From assembly GCF_017377855.1 (NCBI RefSeq), contig NZ_JAFREP010000028.1, forward strand, positions 89,373-153,372: a stretch of DNA of 64,000 bases. Direction: 5' to 3'. Positions within the stretch are counted from its first letter, which is position 1. Each line of letters opens with the position of its first letter. Position numbers and translations under genes: made by a program. The notes under the pieces were generated by a model. The model saw nothing but the letters and a program-made list of their open reading frames with translations, made no database searches and had not been told where the DNA came from. Below, one piece after another: positions 15,986 to 25,502 of this stretch. This stretch comes from Acanthopleuribacter pedis (GTDB lineage Bacteria; Acidobacteriota; Holophagae; Acanthopleuribacterales; Acanthopleuribacteraceae).

Positions 15986-16166
15986 ACCTAAGAGGCGCGA
16001 TAAGAGCCAGGGATTTTGGCTAAAGATCTGGAGCGAAATGGCTTGAAAAAAGCGGACCGGGGTCGCGCACGATGCGCACCCACTGGGTGCGGTGCGTATT
16101 TTTTCAGGCCGTTGCAGCCCAGAGGTTTAGCTAAAATCCCCGCGTCAGCGCTTCTTTAGGTTAAAC
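15982..16166 (+). repeat. Dispersed palindromic element, copy 2 (full length)
   Basis: About 185 bp, the cleanest copy with both ends TTAAACCTAAGAGGCGC and GCGCTTCTTTAGGTTAAA. It exactly fills the space between two convergent genes; the TAA in its left end is the chaC stop and the TTA in its right end is the stop of the peroxiredoxin-like gene on the other strand. Confidence 0.88.
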
Positions 16167-16745
16167 CGAGGTACTCATCTCCAGGTTATAGGCCGTCGCC
16201 GCCTCCTTCATGGTGGTTGGCAACTGCTGCAGCGCGGGATGATCGCCCGCGTGGCGAAAGGCGTGTAGCCAGGCGATGCGCGAGCCCTCAATAAGGAAGA
16301 TGCCGGGCATCATCCAGGGATCACCGATCACCTTTCCCGGTCGAAACCCTTTACTGATGGCGCGTATACCGGAGGCCCACACGCGCGCGCCGAACATTTG
16401 CGAGAAGGAACCGCGCTTGAGGTGGAACCCTTTGTAAAAGGTGGTCGACAGATCGGCAATAGCCCGAGCAGTCGGCCATTTTTTTTGGAAAAACTGTTCT
16501 CCCTGTTCGGTAGTGCCTTGATAGAAAATGATGACCGGCGGAAAATCACTTCTTTGTTCCGTGGTCAGACGCAATTCATCGACCAACTGGCGACAAAAAA
16601 CACAGCCCAAATGCCGTAAAAAAACCGCGTAGGTGGGTTCCGCGCCAAGTTCATCGGCAAAGGTGGGACCTTTGATGTTAATCCCCGCAACGGGATGGCG
16701 AAGAACTTCCTCAGGAATGGTGCCGGCACATTTACTGTAGTCCAT
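16161..16745 (-). CDS. Peroxiredoxin-like (AhpC/TSA, PRXL2/SelL-type) protein
   Basis: 194 residues of the thioredoxin-fold PRXL2-like group. The CxxC motif is in VFLRHLGCVFCRQLVDELR, preceded by an N-terminal 'GPTFADELGAEPTYAVF' entry strand, and followed by PVIIFYQGT. The C-terminal half has the GIFLIEGSRIAWLHAFRHAG strand-helix with a conserved 'G-D' end. Likely a cytosolic thiol oxidoreductase. Start at 16745 has GGAG six bases upstream. The neighbours ChaC and pirin also suit redox or stress roles. Its stop codon comes from the dispersed repeat. Confidence 0.8.
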   Translation of the reverse strand: MDYSKCAGTIPEEVLRHPVAGINIKGPTFADELGAEPTYAVFLRHLGCVFCRQLVDELRLTTEQRSDFPPVIIFYQGTTEQGEQFFQKKWPTARAIADLSTTFYKGFHLKRGSFSQMFGARVWASGIRAISKGFRPGKVIGDPWMMPGIFLIEGSRIAWLHAFRHAGDHPALQQLPTTMKEAATAYNLEMSTSV

Positions 16746-16973
16746 AAGCAACTCCATCGAACACGGGGCGGTTTTGGTGCATTCATTATATAAAAGGCGG
16801 AGGAGTGTCCATCATCCCATCCAGCGGCCGATGATTCAACCCCAACCCTTCGGCTTTGTTTTCATTTCACGAACAATACGTTCCTTCTTCGCTGTATTGT
16901 CTCCTCAAGCCCACGAGTGTAGTTTAAAGCCATCAACACGGGGCGGCCGAAACCGCCCACCAGGGAGGAACAC

Positions 16974-17675
16974 ATGATTACCGTTCGCAAAGCTGAAGAC
17001 CGCGGTCCCAGCAAACTCAACTGGCTCGACTCCAAACACACGTTTTCCTTCGCGGGTTACTTCGACCCCAACCACATGGGTTTTGAATCGCTGCGGGTCA
17101 TCAACGACGACCGCGTCACGCCGGGCGCCGGTTTCGGCACCCATCCGCACAACAACATGGAAATCATCACCTATGTTCTCTACGGCGCCTTGGAGCACAA
17201 GGACAGCATGGGCAACGGTTCGATAATTCGTCCGGGAGACATCCAACGCATGAGTGCCGGAACCGGGGTGTTGCACAGCGAATACAACCACAGCAAAACC
17301 AAGGGTGTGCACTTCCTGCAGATTTGGATTTTGCCGGAGAAAAACGGCATTCAGCCCTCCTACGACCAAAAGTTTTTTGGCGAAGAAAGCAAACGCGGCC
17401 GGTTGGCCTTGCTGGCCTCCCGCGAGGCACGCGGCGAATCCATCGCACTGAACCAAGACGCCGACCTGTACGCGGGATTGTTCGACGGCGAGGAGCAGGC
17501 AACCCACAAATTCGCGCCTGGCCGTTCCGGCTGGTTACACGTGGCGCGCGGCGAGGTCACGCTCAACGACGGCATGCACCTCAAAGCCGGCGACGGTGTC
17601 GCCATTCGCAACGAAACCAGCATCAACCTGAGCCAAGGCAAAAACGCCGAAGTTTTGCTTTTTGATCTCGCTTAA
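16974..17675 (+). CDS. Pirin family protein (quercetin 2,3-dioxygenase-like)
   Basis: 233 residues of bicupin fold. Metal-ligand motifs are visible: GTHPHNNMEIITYVLYG with LEHKDSMGN, and GVLHSEYNH in the first cupin; the second is degenerate. Pirins bind Fe(II) or other metals and are either quercetinases or redox-sensing co-regulators. GAGGAAC lies six bases before the ATG. It is followed directly by a strong terminator, so it is monocistronic. Confidence 0.92.
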   Translation: MITVRKAEDRGPSKLNWLDSKHTFSFAGYFDPNHMGFESLRVINDDRVTPGAGFGTHPHNNMEIITYVLYGALEHKDSMGNGSIIRPGDIQRMSAGTGVLHSEYNHSKTKGVHFLQIWILPEKNGIQPSYDQKFFGEESKRGRLALLASREARGESIALNQDADLYAGLFDGEEQATHKFAPGRSGWLHVARGEVTLNDGMHLKAGDGVAIRNETSINLSQGKNAEVLLFDLA

Positions 17676-17690
17676 CAAAGATCACCTACC

Positions 17691-17724
17691 AAAAAAGGCC
17701 TCGCATCCGTGCGAGGCCTTTTTT
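17691..17724. terminator. Strong rho-independent terminator after pirin
   Basis: AAAAAAGGCCTCGCA, loop TCCG, TGCGAGGCCTTTTTT: perfect 15-bp arms with A and T tracts on both sides, so it can act on both strands. Confidence 0.92.
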
Positions 17725-17994
17725 GGTTTACCGACTTGCTTGGACATGGAAAACAAACGGCCAAAAAATCGTACTTCGCAACCTTACTCAAAGGAACATC
17801 TGCCGATTGCTCCGCCGTCACAAACAACCCTGGCGCACATGGCAACGTTCGTGCACCCAAACCACGCAATGTCACCGAAGGGTTCCATTCAGCAAAAAGG
17901 GGTTGAATCGATGCGAATCAACCACCTTCTCACGTGGGATGGATCATCGTAGGCGCCTTTCAGGTAACCAAAAGGCCCAACCCAGGGAAATACC

Positions 17995-19383
17995 CTAATC
18001 GGCACCAAGCGGTTTGGCGAGGACCGGTTCAACACCCCTATCCGCCAAAGGCGACGGATTTTCAAATTGTGCACGTCGTTCCAACGCCGCACGCATAACC
18101 CGCGCTTCTTTTTCCTCGTTTTCTTCAGAGAAACGAATCAGCGGGCCGGCAAGTGCCAAAACAACAATCACCATACCCATAATTGAAAACGCCTCGGAAT
18201 AAGACAAAGACTCGCTTCGCAACAGGAAACCGGCGAGGACCGCGCCGGCATTACCGCCCGCGCCAACCAGGCCGGCAACCAAGCCAAGCGACTTGCGGTT
18301 GATAAAGGGAACCACGGAAAAGGTAGCCCCTTCCGCCATTTGCACGAACAAGCTAAACACCAGCATGGTCATCACCGCCAACGGAAGCAGGTCCATTCGC
18401 GAAAAAACCATGAGAATCAGGCCTTCGATCATCAGGACAATCCATAAAAACCTGACGCGCCCTTTTAAACCATAGTGAATCCCTGCTTTGTCGGCCAGAA
18501 AGCCGCCAAGACTGCGGGCAAAAATATTCATCAGCCCGAAGAGACCCGCGATCATCCCGGCATGAACCAAACTCAACGAAAACCGGTCGGCGTAATAAAG
18601 CGCGGCCACATTGTTGATGGTGAGTTCAATACCGAAACAGGCCCCGTAAAACAAAAACAACAACCAAACGCGGTAATCCCGACCTACTTCCATCAAGTCA
18701 TGCCAAGAAAATTTTGGTTTTTCCTCATCGGAAAGGTCGAGTTCGTCGACATTCCCCTCTGGATAATCTTTGGTGAAAAAGAAATAGGCCACCGCACAAA
18801 CCAATAAGGCAACCCCGGGAACGATCATACTGAGCCGCCACGCCATAAACGAGGTAAAACCCGCGTCGATAAACATTTCGTAAATACGCGGCATCACCAT
18901 CAAGGTCACGCCGCCGCCGAGATTGCCCCAGCCCGCGGTCGTTGCATTGGCTGTACCAACCACATTCGGCGCGAACATCACGCTGGTGTGGTACTGGGTG
19001 ATGACGAAGCCTGCACCGATGGCCCCAATCAGAAGACGAAAAACCAGAAAGGTTTCGTAATCTTGCGAGAGTCCAATACCCATGACCAACAATGCGCCAA
19101 CCGACAACAGGCCTACGTACACGCGACGGGGACCGAATCGATCACAAACCCATCCCAGAGCCACACGAACAAACACGGTCATGGCCACGGAAGCAATAAT
19201 GATGTTTCCGATTTGGGATTTACTAAGACTGAATTCATCGCGAATGACGACCATCAAGGGCGCAATCCCGAACCACCCAAAAAAACACATAAAAAAGGAC
19301 AACCAGGTCAGATGAAAGGTACGCATCGGAACGGTTTTCAGGTCTAAGAAATCAATTTTGACAGCTTTTTTGCTTACATCCAT
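17995..19383 (-). CDS. narK: NarK/NasA-type nitrate/nitrite MFS transporter
   Basis: 462 residues, 12 membrane helices. Nitrate-porter features: TWLSFFMCFFGWFGIAPLM in TM1, DRFGPRRVYV (MFS motif A), the GFVITQYHTSVMFAPNVVGT and ANATTAGWGNLGGGVTLMVM stretch (nitrate signature 1), and a second Gly/Asn signature LVAGLVGAGGNAGAVLAGF. ATG at 19383 has GGGAG; ATG at 19398/19407 are alternatives. Divergent from nirB-nirD-nasA, so it imports the nitrate which these enzymes reduce. Confidence 0.92.
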   Translation of the reverse strand: MDVSKKAVKIDFLDLKTVPMRTFHLTWLSFFMCFFGWFGIAPLMVVIRDEFSLSKSQIGNIIIASVAMTVFVRVALGWVCDRFGPRRVYVGLLSVGALLVMGIGLSQDYETFLVFRLLIGAIGAGFVITQYHTSVMFAPNVVGTANATTAGWGNLGGGVTLMVMPRIYEMFIDAGFTSFMAWRLSMIVPGVALLVCAVAYFFFTKDYPEGNVDELDLSDEEKPKFSWHDLMEVGRDYRVWLLFLFYGACFGIELTINNVAALYYADRFSLSLVHAGMIAGLFGLMNIFARSLGGFLADKAGIHYGLKGRVRFLWIVLMIEGLILMVFSRMDLLPLAVMTMLVFSLFVQMAEGATFSVVPFINRKSLGLVAGLVGAGGNAGAVLAGFLLRSESLSYSEAFSIMGMVIVVLALAGPLIRFSEENEEKEARVMRAALERRAQFENPSPLADRGVEPVLAKPLGAD

Positions 19384-19749
19384 TTCGGTTTCTCCCATTT
19401 CAAGCATGAATTTGATCTAAGTGGGTTCATCCTGGTCGTGGGACGGTTATCAGAAGAACAACATCTATGCCATCGCGCGGCATTTCTTCAGAAGACCTCA
19501 GCATTCATCAAACTAAACACATCTATAAACAGGACTTACACCACCCAATCAAACATAGCCTCGGGCCGAAAACAGAATCTCAAGCCGGGAAGGTACGGTA
19601 GATTTCCTCCCAGACCCGGCCGCGATCCTACACATAGGTGGTTTTGGTTCATAAGTAGGCACGGTGCGGCATGACGTATACAAATCACCAAAACACAAAT
19701 CCTTAAACACAACAAAACAAACAATTTACAAACTTATATGCAAATATAT

Positions 19750-19763
19750 CTACATATATGTAG
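19750..19763. promoter_or_regulatory. 14-bp perfect palindrome upstream of nirB
   Basis: CTACATATATGTAG, identical on both strands, about 130 bp upstream of the sigma54-type promoter. It could be an enhancer or repressor site; the protein is not known. Confidence 0.5.
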
Positions 19764-19769
19764 GCATTT

Positions 19770-19803
19770 ATTCTTTTTCCTACATCCTGGTAGGAAAAAG
19801 AAT
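19770..19803. promoter_or_regulatory. 14-bp arms inverted repeat upstream of nirB
   Basis: ATTCTTTTTCCTAC, spacer ATCCTG, GTAGGAAAAAGAAT; all fourteen positions complementary. About 90 bp upstream of the sigma54-type promoter, the usual distance of enhancer-binding-protein sites. The A-run could also form a terminator on the minus strand, but no gene ends here. Confidence 0.55.
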
Positions 19804-19891
19804 CAAACGGCCCAAGCCAACCGCCGACCGTCGAACCAAACTACATGTTAAACAGTTCATTTTATTCAACTTATGTAAACCGAAAAACAAC

Positions 19892-19908
19892 TTGGCACCC
19901 GCCCTGCA
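19892..19908 (+). promoter_or_regulatory. Sigma54-type (-24/-12) promoter for nirB-nirD-nasA
   Basis: TTGGCACCCGCCCTGCA has the invariant GG of the -24 element and GC of the -12 element with the right spacing (TGGCAC-N5-yTGC). It ends about 45 bases before the nirB ATG. Sigma54 control of nitrate assimilation is common, which supports the reading. Confidence 0.65.
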
Positions 19909-19952
19909 AAAGGTTCGGCGTCCTAACAGCGTTAATCTAGCGGGTGAGGATC

Positions 19953-22415
19953 ATGGCAAAAAAAGAAAAACTCGTCCTAATAGGGAACGGCCCGGCGAAT
20001 ATAAAAGCGCTGGAGCACTTGCTGGCGCTTGCACCTGACCGTTATGACATTCGCATTTTTGGCGCGGAACAGCACGCCCCCTACGACCGTGTTCAACTGT
20101 CGGCGGTTTTGGCCGCGGAAAAAACCAAGGAAGCGATCAGGCTTCAAGAGCCGGCTTGGTTTGATCAGCATAAAATCACCATGCACCTTGGTACCCGAAT
20201 CGCGGATGTCGACCGTGTGCGCCGATTGGTTTTCGACGAAAATCAAAGGTCCTATGCGTATGATCGATTGCTTTTAGGCTGCGGCTCAAACCCCATCATG
20301 CTTGATTTACCGGGAAAGGACCTCGGAGGCGTCTTGCCTTTCCGAACACTAACCGACATCGAGCGCATGCTGGCTTCCCCGGTTGCAGGCCGGAAGGCGG
20401 TTGTCATCGGCGGCGGTTTGCTCGGCTTGGAGGCCGCCCACGGGCTGGAAATTCAGGGGTTTGACGTTACCCTGGTGCATTTATGTGAAACCTTGATGGA
20501 AATGCAATTGGACCCGGTTGCCGGAGCGATGTTGCGCGGCGCAATGGAATCCAGAAAGATCAAGGTACTTACGCAAGCATCAACCACGGAAGTGCTGCAT
20601 GACGGGCAAGGCCGCGTCGCCGGGATTCGCCTTAAAGACGGCCGTCAGGTTCCAGCCGACCTGGTGGTCATGTCGGTCGGGATTCGCCCCAATATCGAGC
20701 TCGCTCAAAAAATCGGCCTGGCCTGCAAGCGCGGGATCCTTGTCGATGATTACATGGGCACCTCGGATCCCCACATTGACGCCCTGGGCGAGTGCGCCGA
20801 ACATCGCGGAAAAACCTTTGGCTTGGTTGCCCCCCTGTTCGAAATGGGAAAGGTATGGGCAGGCGCGATAACCCAACATCCCGACGCCAAACCGTTCGAA
20901 GGCACCACAACCGCGACCCGTCTGAAAGTTTCCGGGATTGATCTGTTTTCCATGGGACGCTTCAACGGCGGGCCGGAATGCGAGGAGTTGGTGCTGCGCG
21001 ACAGCTCGCTCGGCATTTACAAGAAACTGGTTCTCAAGAAAAACACCATCGTGGGTGGAATCCTTTACGGCGATGTTTTCGACGCGGCTTGGTACCGGCA
21101 ACTGATGTTGGAAAAACGCGATATCGGTCCCATCCGTGACGCTTTGCTGTTCGGCCCTTCGTTTGCGCAGGAAGGCGCGGACACGGTTAACCCCATGGCG
21201 GCGATGCCGGCGGAAATGGAAGTGTGCGGTTGTAACGGGGTTTGCAAAGGAAGCATTGAAAAAACCATCCTCGAGAAAGGCCTCACCTCTCTCGACGAGG
21301 TCCGTGCGCACACCAAAGCTTCGGCCTCATGTGGCAGCTGCACACCCCAGGTCAGCCAAATTCTGGAATGGGTTCTGGGCGAGGATGCCGCGACGAAGGC
21401 GCCGGCCGTCGAAACTTTATGCGGCTGCACCAGCCTAAGTCAGGACGCGATCAGACAACGATTGACCGAGCTGGAACCGATGGGCATGAGCGAAGCCATG
21501 GCGGCCCTGGGCTGGAACACCTTGGACGGCTGTAAAAAATGCCGCCCCGCCCTTAATTACTTCTTGCTGTGCGCCTTTCCCGACGCCTACCGCGACGATA
21601 TTCGCTCGCGTTTTGTCAACGAACGCGTCCATGCCAACATCCAAAAAGACGGTACTTTTTCCGTCGTCCCCAGGATCTTCGGTGGGATGACCAACCCCGA
21701 CCAACTTCGCGCCATTGCCGACGTCGCCGATAAATTTTCCATCCCCACGGTCAAAATTACCGGCGGTCAGCGGATCGATCTCCTCGGCGTGGCCAAACAG
21801 GACCTACCCGCGGTTTGGGCCGACCTCAACGCGGCCGGTATGGTTTCGGGTCACGCCTATGGCAAAGCGGTTCGGACGGTAAAAACCTGTGTCGGGTCCG
21901 AGTGGTGCCGTTTCGGCGTCCAAGACTCAACGGGGATGGGCGTCGCCTTGGAACACCAAACCTGGGGCTCCTGGACACCCCACAAGGTCAAACTCGCCGT
22001 ATCCGGCTGCCCGCGCAATTGTGCCGAGGCCACCATCAAGGATATCGGGGTGGTCGCGGTGGATTCCGGTTGGGAAATTTACGTGGGCGGAAACGGCGGC
22101 ATGAAGGTCCGCGTGGCCGATTTCCTGGTAAAGGCGGCTACCCCTGAAGCGGTGATGGAAACCTGCTGCGCTTTTCTCCAACTGTATCGTGAAGAAGCGC
22201 GTTATTTGGAACGAACCGCGCCTTGGATTGAGCGGGTCGGCATGCCTTATGTAACCGAACGGATTGTTTCCGACGCCGCCGGTCGCGCCGCGTTATTTCA
22301 GCGATTCCGCGAAACACTGGACCAAACCGACCCATGGTCCAAGCAGGGCGTTACCGCCGAGGCACCCGGTGAATTTCGTCCGGTAGAGGCCACGCCCTAT
22401 CCTATGAATGTTTAG
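19953..22415 (+). CDS. nirB: Assimilatory nitrite reductase [NAD(P)H], large subunit
   Basis: 820 residues; reduces nitrite to ammonium with NAD(P)H in the cytoplasm. Order of domains: FAD/NAD(P)-binding pair (KLVLIGNGPANIKALEHLL at the start, KAVVIGGGLLGLEAAHGLE near 150-170), two BFD-like [2Fe-2S] domains (CGCNGVCKGS, then CGCTSLSQDA), a ferredoxin-like half-domain (TFSVVPRIFGGMTN) and a siroheme/4Fe-4S domain with CVGSEWC and GCPRNC. All four cluster cysteines are present. ATG at 19953 follows GAGG closely. First gene of nirB-nirD-nasA, divergent from narK. Confidence 0.95.
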   Translation: MAKKEKLVLIGNGPANIKALEHLLALAPDRYDIRIFGAEQHAPYDRVQLSAVLAAEKTKEAIRLQEPAWFDQHKITMHLGTRIADVDRVRRLVFDENQRSYAYDRLLLGCGSNPIMLDLPGKDLGGVLPFRTLTDIERMLASPVAGRKAVVIGGGLLGLEAAHGLEIQGFDVTLVHLCETLMEMQLDPVAGAMLRGAMESRKIKVLTQASTTEVLHDGQGRVAGIRLKDGRQVPADLVVMSVGIRPNIELAQKIGLACKRGILVDDYMGTSDPHIDALGECAEHRGKTFGLVAPLFEMGKVWAGAITQHPDAKPFEGTTTATRLKVSGIDLFSMGRFNGGPECEELVLRDSSLGIYKKLVLKKNTIVGGILYGDVFDAAWYRQLMLEKRDIGPIRDALLFGPSFAQEGADTVNPMAAMPAEMEVCGCNGVCKGSIEKTILEKGLTSLDEVRAHTKASASCGSCTPQVSQILEWVLGEDAATKAPAVETLCGCTSLSQDAIRQRLTELEPMGMSEAMAALGWNTLDGCKKCRPALNYFLLCAFPDAYRDDIRSRFVNERVHANIQKDGTFSVVPRIFGGMTNPDQLRAIADVADKFSIPTVKITGGQRIDLLGVAKQDLPAVWADLNAAGMVSGHAYGKAVRTVKTCVGSEWCRFGVQDSTGMGVALEHQTWGSWTPHKVKLAVSGCPRNCAEATIKDIGVVAVDSGWEIYVGGNGGMKVRVADFLVKAATPEAVMETCCAFLQLYREEARYLERTAPWIERVGMPYVTERIVSDAAGRAALFQRFRETLDQTDPWSKQGVTAEAPGEFRPVEATPYPMNV

Positions 22416-22437
22416 AAAAACGGCTGTGAGGTTCACA

Positions 22438-22794
22438 ATGGTATATTGGTTTTCCTTAGGTAGTTTGGACCATTTTCCCAGGCAAGGCGCCCGTGTTTTA
22501 AGCCTTCCTGAAGTAAAAGTCGCTGTCTTTCGAACCCACGATGACGGTTTGTTCGCCCTCGAAGATCGGTGCCCCCACCGAGGCGGCCCCCTTTCCGAGG
22601 GTATGATTCACGGGATGCGGGTTCATTGCCCGCTCCACGGGCAGGCGGTGGCCTTGGATACCGGCACCATGGTTTACCCTGACGAGGGTTGTGTCCGAAC
22701 GTTTCCGGTCAAGGTGGTCGACGGGAATGTGTTGATTGAATTACCCACGGCCCCGGTTTCTTCGCAAGCAACAACAGCGGTGAGCGCGGTATGA
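22438..22794 (+). CDS. nirD: Nitrite reductase small subunit, Rieske type
   Basis: 118 residues, the [2Fe-2S] Rieske subunit. Ligands in CPHRGGPLS (Cys-x-His) and CPLHGQ (Cys-x-x-His) are intact, so it is a true Rieske centre, unlike many NirD proteins that lost the Cys/His residues. ATG at 22438 has GAGG six bases upstream; an upstream ATG at 22408 overlapping nirB has no ribosome site. Ends in an ATGA overlap with nasA, so translation is coupled. Confidence 0.9.
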   Translation: MVYWFSLGSLDHFPRQGARVLSLPEVKVAVFRTHDDGLFALEDRCPHRGGPLSEGMIHGMRVHCPLHGQAVALDTGTMVYPDEGCVRTFPVKVVDGNVLIELPTAPVSSQATTAVSAV

Positions 22795-25262
22795 CCGGGC
22801 ATCGCCGCACCACATGCGCCTATTGCGGCGTCGGTTGCGGGTTAATCGTGGAACAGCGGGAAAACGGCCGTGTTCAAGTCGCGGCCGACCCCGACCATCC
22901 GGCCAACTTTGGGCGGATCTGCCTAAAAGGCGCCTCACTGGGGGAAAGCTTGAGCACGGCGCGCCGCGCCACCGTCCCCCGAGTGTTCGGCGAATCCGTG
23001 AGCTGGGACCACGCCGCGGCGACCGTCGCGGATCGATTCCGTGCAACCATTAAAAACCACGGCCCCGAATCAGTGGCATTTTACGTTTCAGGCCAGTTGC
23101 TCACCGAGGATTATTACGTCGCCAACAAATTGATGAAGGGTTTTATCGGCGCCGCCAACATCGACACCAACTCGCGCTTGTGTATGTCCTCCAGCGTCTC
23201 GGCCATGAGCCGCGCATTCGGCTCGGATACGGTGCCCGGCTGTTATGAGGACCTGGAGGCCGCGGATCTGATTGTCTTGGTCGGATCCAACGCGGCCTGG
23301 TGTCATCCTGTTTTGTTCCAACGTTTTTACGATCCTCACCGAGCGAACAACCCAAACATGGTCGTGATCGACCCGCGGCGAACAGAAACCGCCACGAAGG
23401 CCGATCTCCACCTGTCGCTTCGCCCGGGAAGCGACGCGGCCCTTTTCAACGGTCTGCTTCACCACCTGCGCAAATCCGACAAATTGGATTTCCAATTCTT
23501 GGAAGAACATACACGCGGCTTTAGCGCGACCCTGACAGCGGCGCAACCTTTTTCCATCCCCCACACAGCGTCCGAATGCGGCGTACCGGAAAAAGATATC
23601 GCGCGGTTCTTTAACCTTTTCGCGCGAACCCCCAAGGTGGTAACCCTTTTCTCCCAGGGCGTGAACCAATCGAGCAGCGGCACCGACAAAGTAAACGCGG
23701 TTCTCAATTGCCACCTTGCCACGGGCCGAATCGGCAAGCCGGGCATGGGTCCCTTCTCCCTGACCGGCCAGGGCAATGCCATGGGCGGGCGGGAGGTCGG
23801 CGGGCTGTCCACCGTTTTGGCGGCCCATATGAGCTTTACCCCGGAAGATTGTGATCGGGTCGAACGCTTCTGGCATGCACCTTCCCTCGCCCGGAAACCT
23901 GGACTAAAAGCGGTGGAACTGTTTGAAGCGATTCATCGCGGGGAGGTGCGCGCCCTCTGGGTGATGTGTACCAACCCGGCGGTCAGTTTACCGAACAGTG
24001 AGCGGGTTCACGAAGCCTTGCAGCGAATCCCGTTCCTGGTTGTTTCCGAGTGTGAAGCGGAAACCGAAACCACCCGTTTTGCGGATGTCCACCTGCCGGC
24101 GCAAACGTGGGGCGAAAAAAACGGAACCGTCACCAACTCGGAGCGGCGCATTTCCCGTCGGCGCGCCTTTCTAGAGCCGCCCGGCGAGGCGCGACCGGAC
24201 TGGTGGATCATTAGCAGGGTCGCCTGTGAAATGGGTTTTATGCAAGCCTTCAGTTACACGGGCCCCGCCGACATTTTTCGCGAGCACGCGGCGCTATCGG
24301 GGTTTGAGAACACCACCCGCGATTTTGATATCTCGGCTCTCGCGGAACTAAGTAACCGCGAATACGAGGACCTGGCCCCGATCCAGTGGCCGGTGAACGC
24401 GCGCTACCCACGCGGCCGCGCGCGGTTGTTTGAAACGGGCCGTTTTTTCCACAACGATACCCGCGCCCGCATGATTCCTATCCAACCACGCCCCCCGAAA
24501 AACCCGGTATGCGATACTTTTCCGTTCGCCTTAAACACCGGACGGGTGCGCGACCAATGGCACAGTATGAGCCGGACGGGAAAGGTCCCTCGTTTATTTG
24601 GACATACGCCTGAACCGATGCTGGCCATTCACCCCGAGGATGCCGCGGCAAACGGCTTGGATCAAAACCCTTCGGGTTTGGTCATGGTACGCAGCAAGTG
24701 GGGCGGCCTGGTGGCCCGAATCGCCCCGACTCGTGACCAACCGCGAGGAACCCTGTTTCTTCCCTTCCACTGGAACGGCCGCTTTGCTCAGGCGGCCCGC
24801 GCAAACAGGCTGGTCAATCCCGCGACCGATCCTTTATCGGGCCAACCCGAGCTAAAACACACCCCCGTTGCGGTCACCGTTTTGGTGCCGCGATGGTTTG
24901 GTTTCTTGCTGACCCAGGAGCAGGAAGTTCCACCAATCAACGACCTGTGTTACCAGGTCAGTGTTCCGCGCCAAGGTTTTTGGCGCCATGAGTTGGCGGG
25001 AACCCGGCCGATTCAGGATTACGCGCGTTGGCTTGAAAAGCATTGGGGTTTACGGCCCCGCGAGGAAAATTGGCTCGAGTATGCGGTAGGTGGCGGCGGT
25101 TCCTATCGTGCGGCGCAAATCGTAGAAGGCAGGCTGAACACCTGCTTCTATCTGACGGAAAAAGCGGTTTTACCGGATCGCACCTGGCTCGAAACGGTTT
25201 TTGCCAAAAAACAACTTGAGGCTCGTGAACGCCGTTCACTCTTGGCCGGCAGTTTGATCTAA
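22791..25262 (+). CDS. nasA: Assimilatory nitrate reductase, molybdopterin catalytic subunit
   Basis: 823 residues; reduces nitrate to nitrite with Mo-bis-MGD. The N-terminal 4Fe-4S motif is CAYCGVGC then RICLKG. The Mo ligand Cys is in NIDTNSRLCMSSSVSAM. Pterin-binding features follow: LIVLVGSNAAW, VVIDPRRTETATKADLHL, and LPAQTWGEKNGTVTNSERRI. A dinucleotide-binding C-terminal domain (TGRVRDQWHSMSRTGK) is complete. Residues beyond ~690 resemble the NasA tail but lack the Cys-rich [2Fe-2S] BFD domain of the Klebsiella enzyme. The ATG overlaps the nirD stop by four bases. Confidence 0.93.
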   Translation: MTGHRRTTCAYCGVGCGLIVEQRENGRVQVAADPDHPANFGRICLKGASLGESLSTARRATVPRVFGESVSWDHAAATVADRFRATIKNHGPESVAFYVSGQLLTEDYYVANKLMKGFIGAANIDTNSRLCMSSSVSAMSRAFGSDTVPGCYEDLEAADLIVLVGSNAAWCHPVLFQRFYDPHRANNPNMVVIDPRRTETATKADLHLSLRPGSDAALFNGLLHHLRKSDKLDFQFLEEHTRGFSATLTAAQPFSIPHTASECGVPEKDIARFFNLFARTPKVVTLFSQGVNQSSSGTDKVNAVLNCHLATGRIGKPGMGPFSLTGQGNAMGGREVGGLSTVLAAHMSFTPEDCDRVERFWHAPSLARKPGLKAVELFEAIHRGEVRALWVMCTNPAVSLPNSERVHEALQRIPFLVVSECEAETETTRFADVHLPAQTWGEKNGTVTNSERRISRRRAFLEPPGEARPDWWIISRVACEMGFMQAFSYTGPADIFREHAALSGFENTTRDFDISALAELSNREYEDLAPIQWPVNARYPRGRARLFETGRFFHNDTRARMIPIQPRPPKNPVCDTFPFALNTGRVRDQWHSMSRTGKVPRLFGHTPEPMLAIHPEDAAANGLDQNPSGLVMVRSKWGGLVARIAPTRDQPRGTLFLPFHWNGRFAQAARANRLVNPATDPLSGQPELKHTPVAVTVLVPRWFGFLLTQEQEVPPINDLCYQVSVPRQGFWRHELAGTRPIQDYARWLEKHWGLRPREENWLEYAVGGGGSYRAAQIVEGRLNTCFYLTEKAVLPDRTWLETVFAKKQLEARERRSLLAGSLI

Positions 25263-25335
25263 GTGGGTCGGGAAGGCCGGGGTTCGGTCCATGACCGGAA
25301 CCCGTGTCTTCCCACTCCCCTTCAGCCTCTTTTTT
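25262..25335 (+). terminator. Likely terminator after nasA
   Basis: A long imperfect hairpin: AGTGGG...GGGAAG pairs with CTTCCCACT, enclosing GGGTTCGGTC / GACCGGAACCC. A seven-T run (25327-25334) follows. It starts at the nasA stop codon. Confidence 0.55.
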
Positions 25336-25502
25336 TCGTCGATCAAACAATACAAACAGTCATCGTTGGTGGGACTGCCGAGCACCCCTTATCGTCTGAC
25401 GGCCCAATCTGGTCACGAAAGGGATCGCAGGTCCCTTTAGCTTAAATTGAGCGATTCTGGCGGCGCACTTGCCCAATCTGTTGGGCTGCAAGGTGCCGTA
25501 AA

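Larger units (their letters stand above)
19384..19952. other. Nitrate-cluster divergent regulatory region
   Basis: About 570 bp between narK and nirB. It contains an AT-rich segment (19680-19870), two perfect palindromic sites and a sigma54-type promoter (listed separately). No gene. The position suggests joint regulation by nitrogen or nitrate. Confidence 0.6.
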
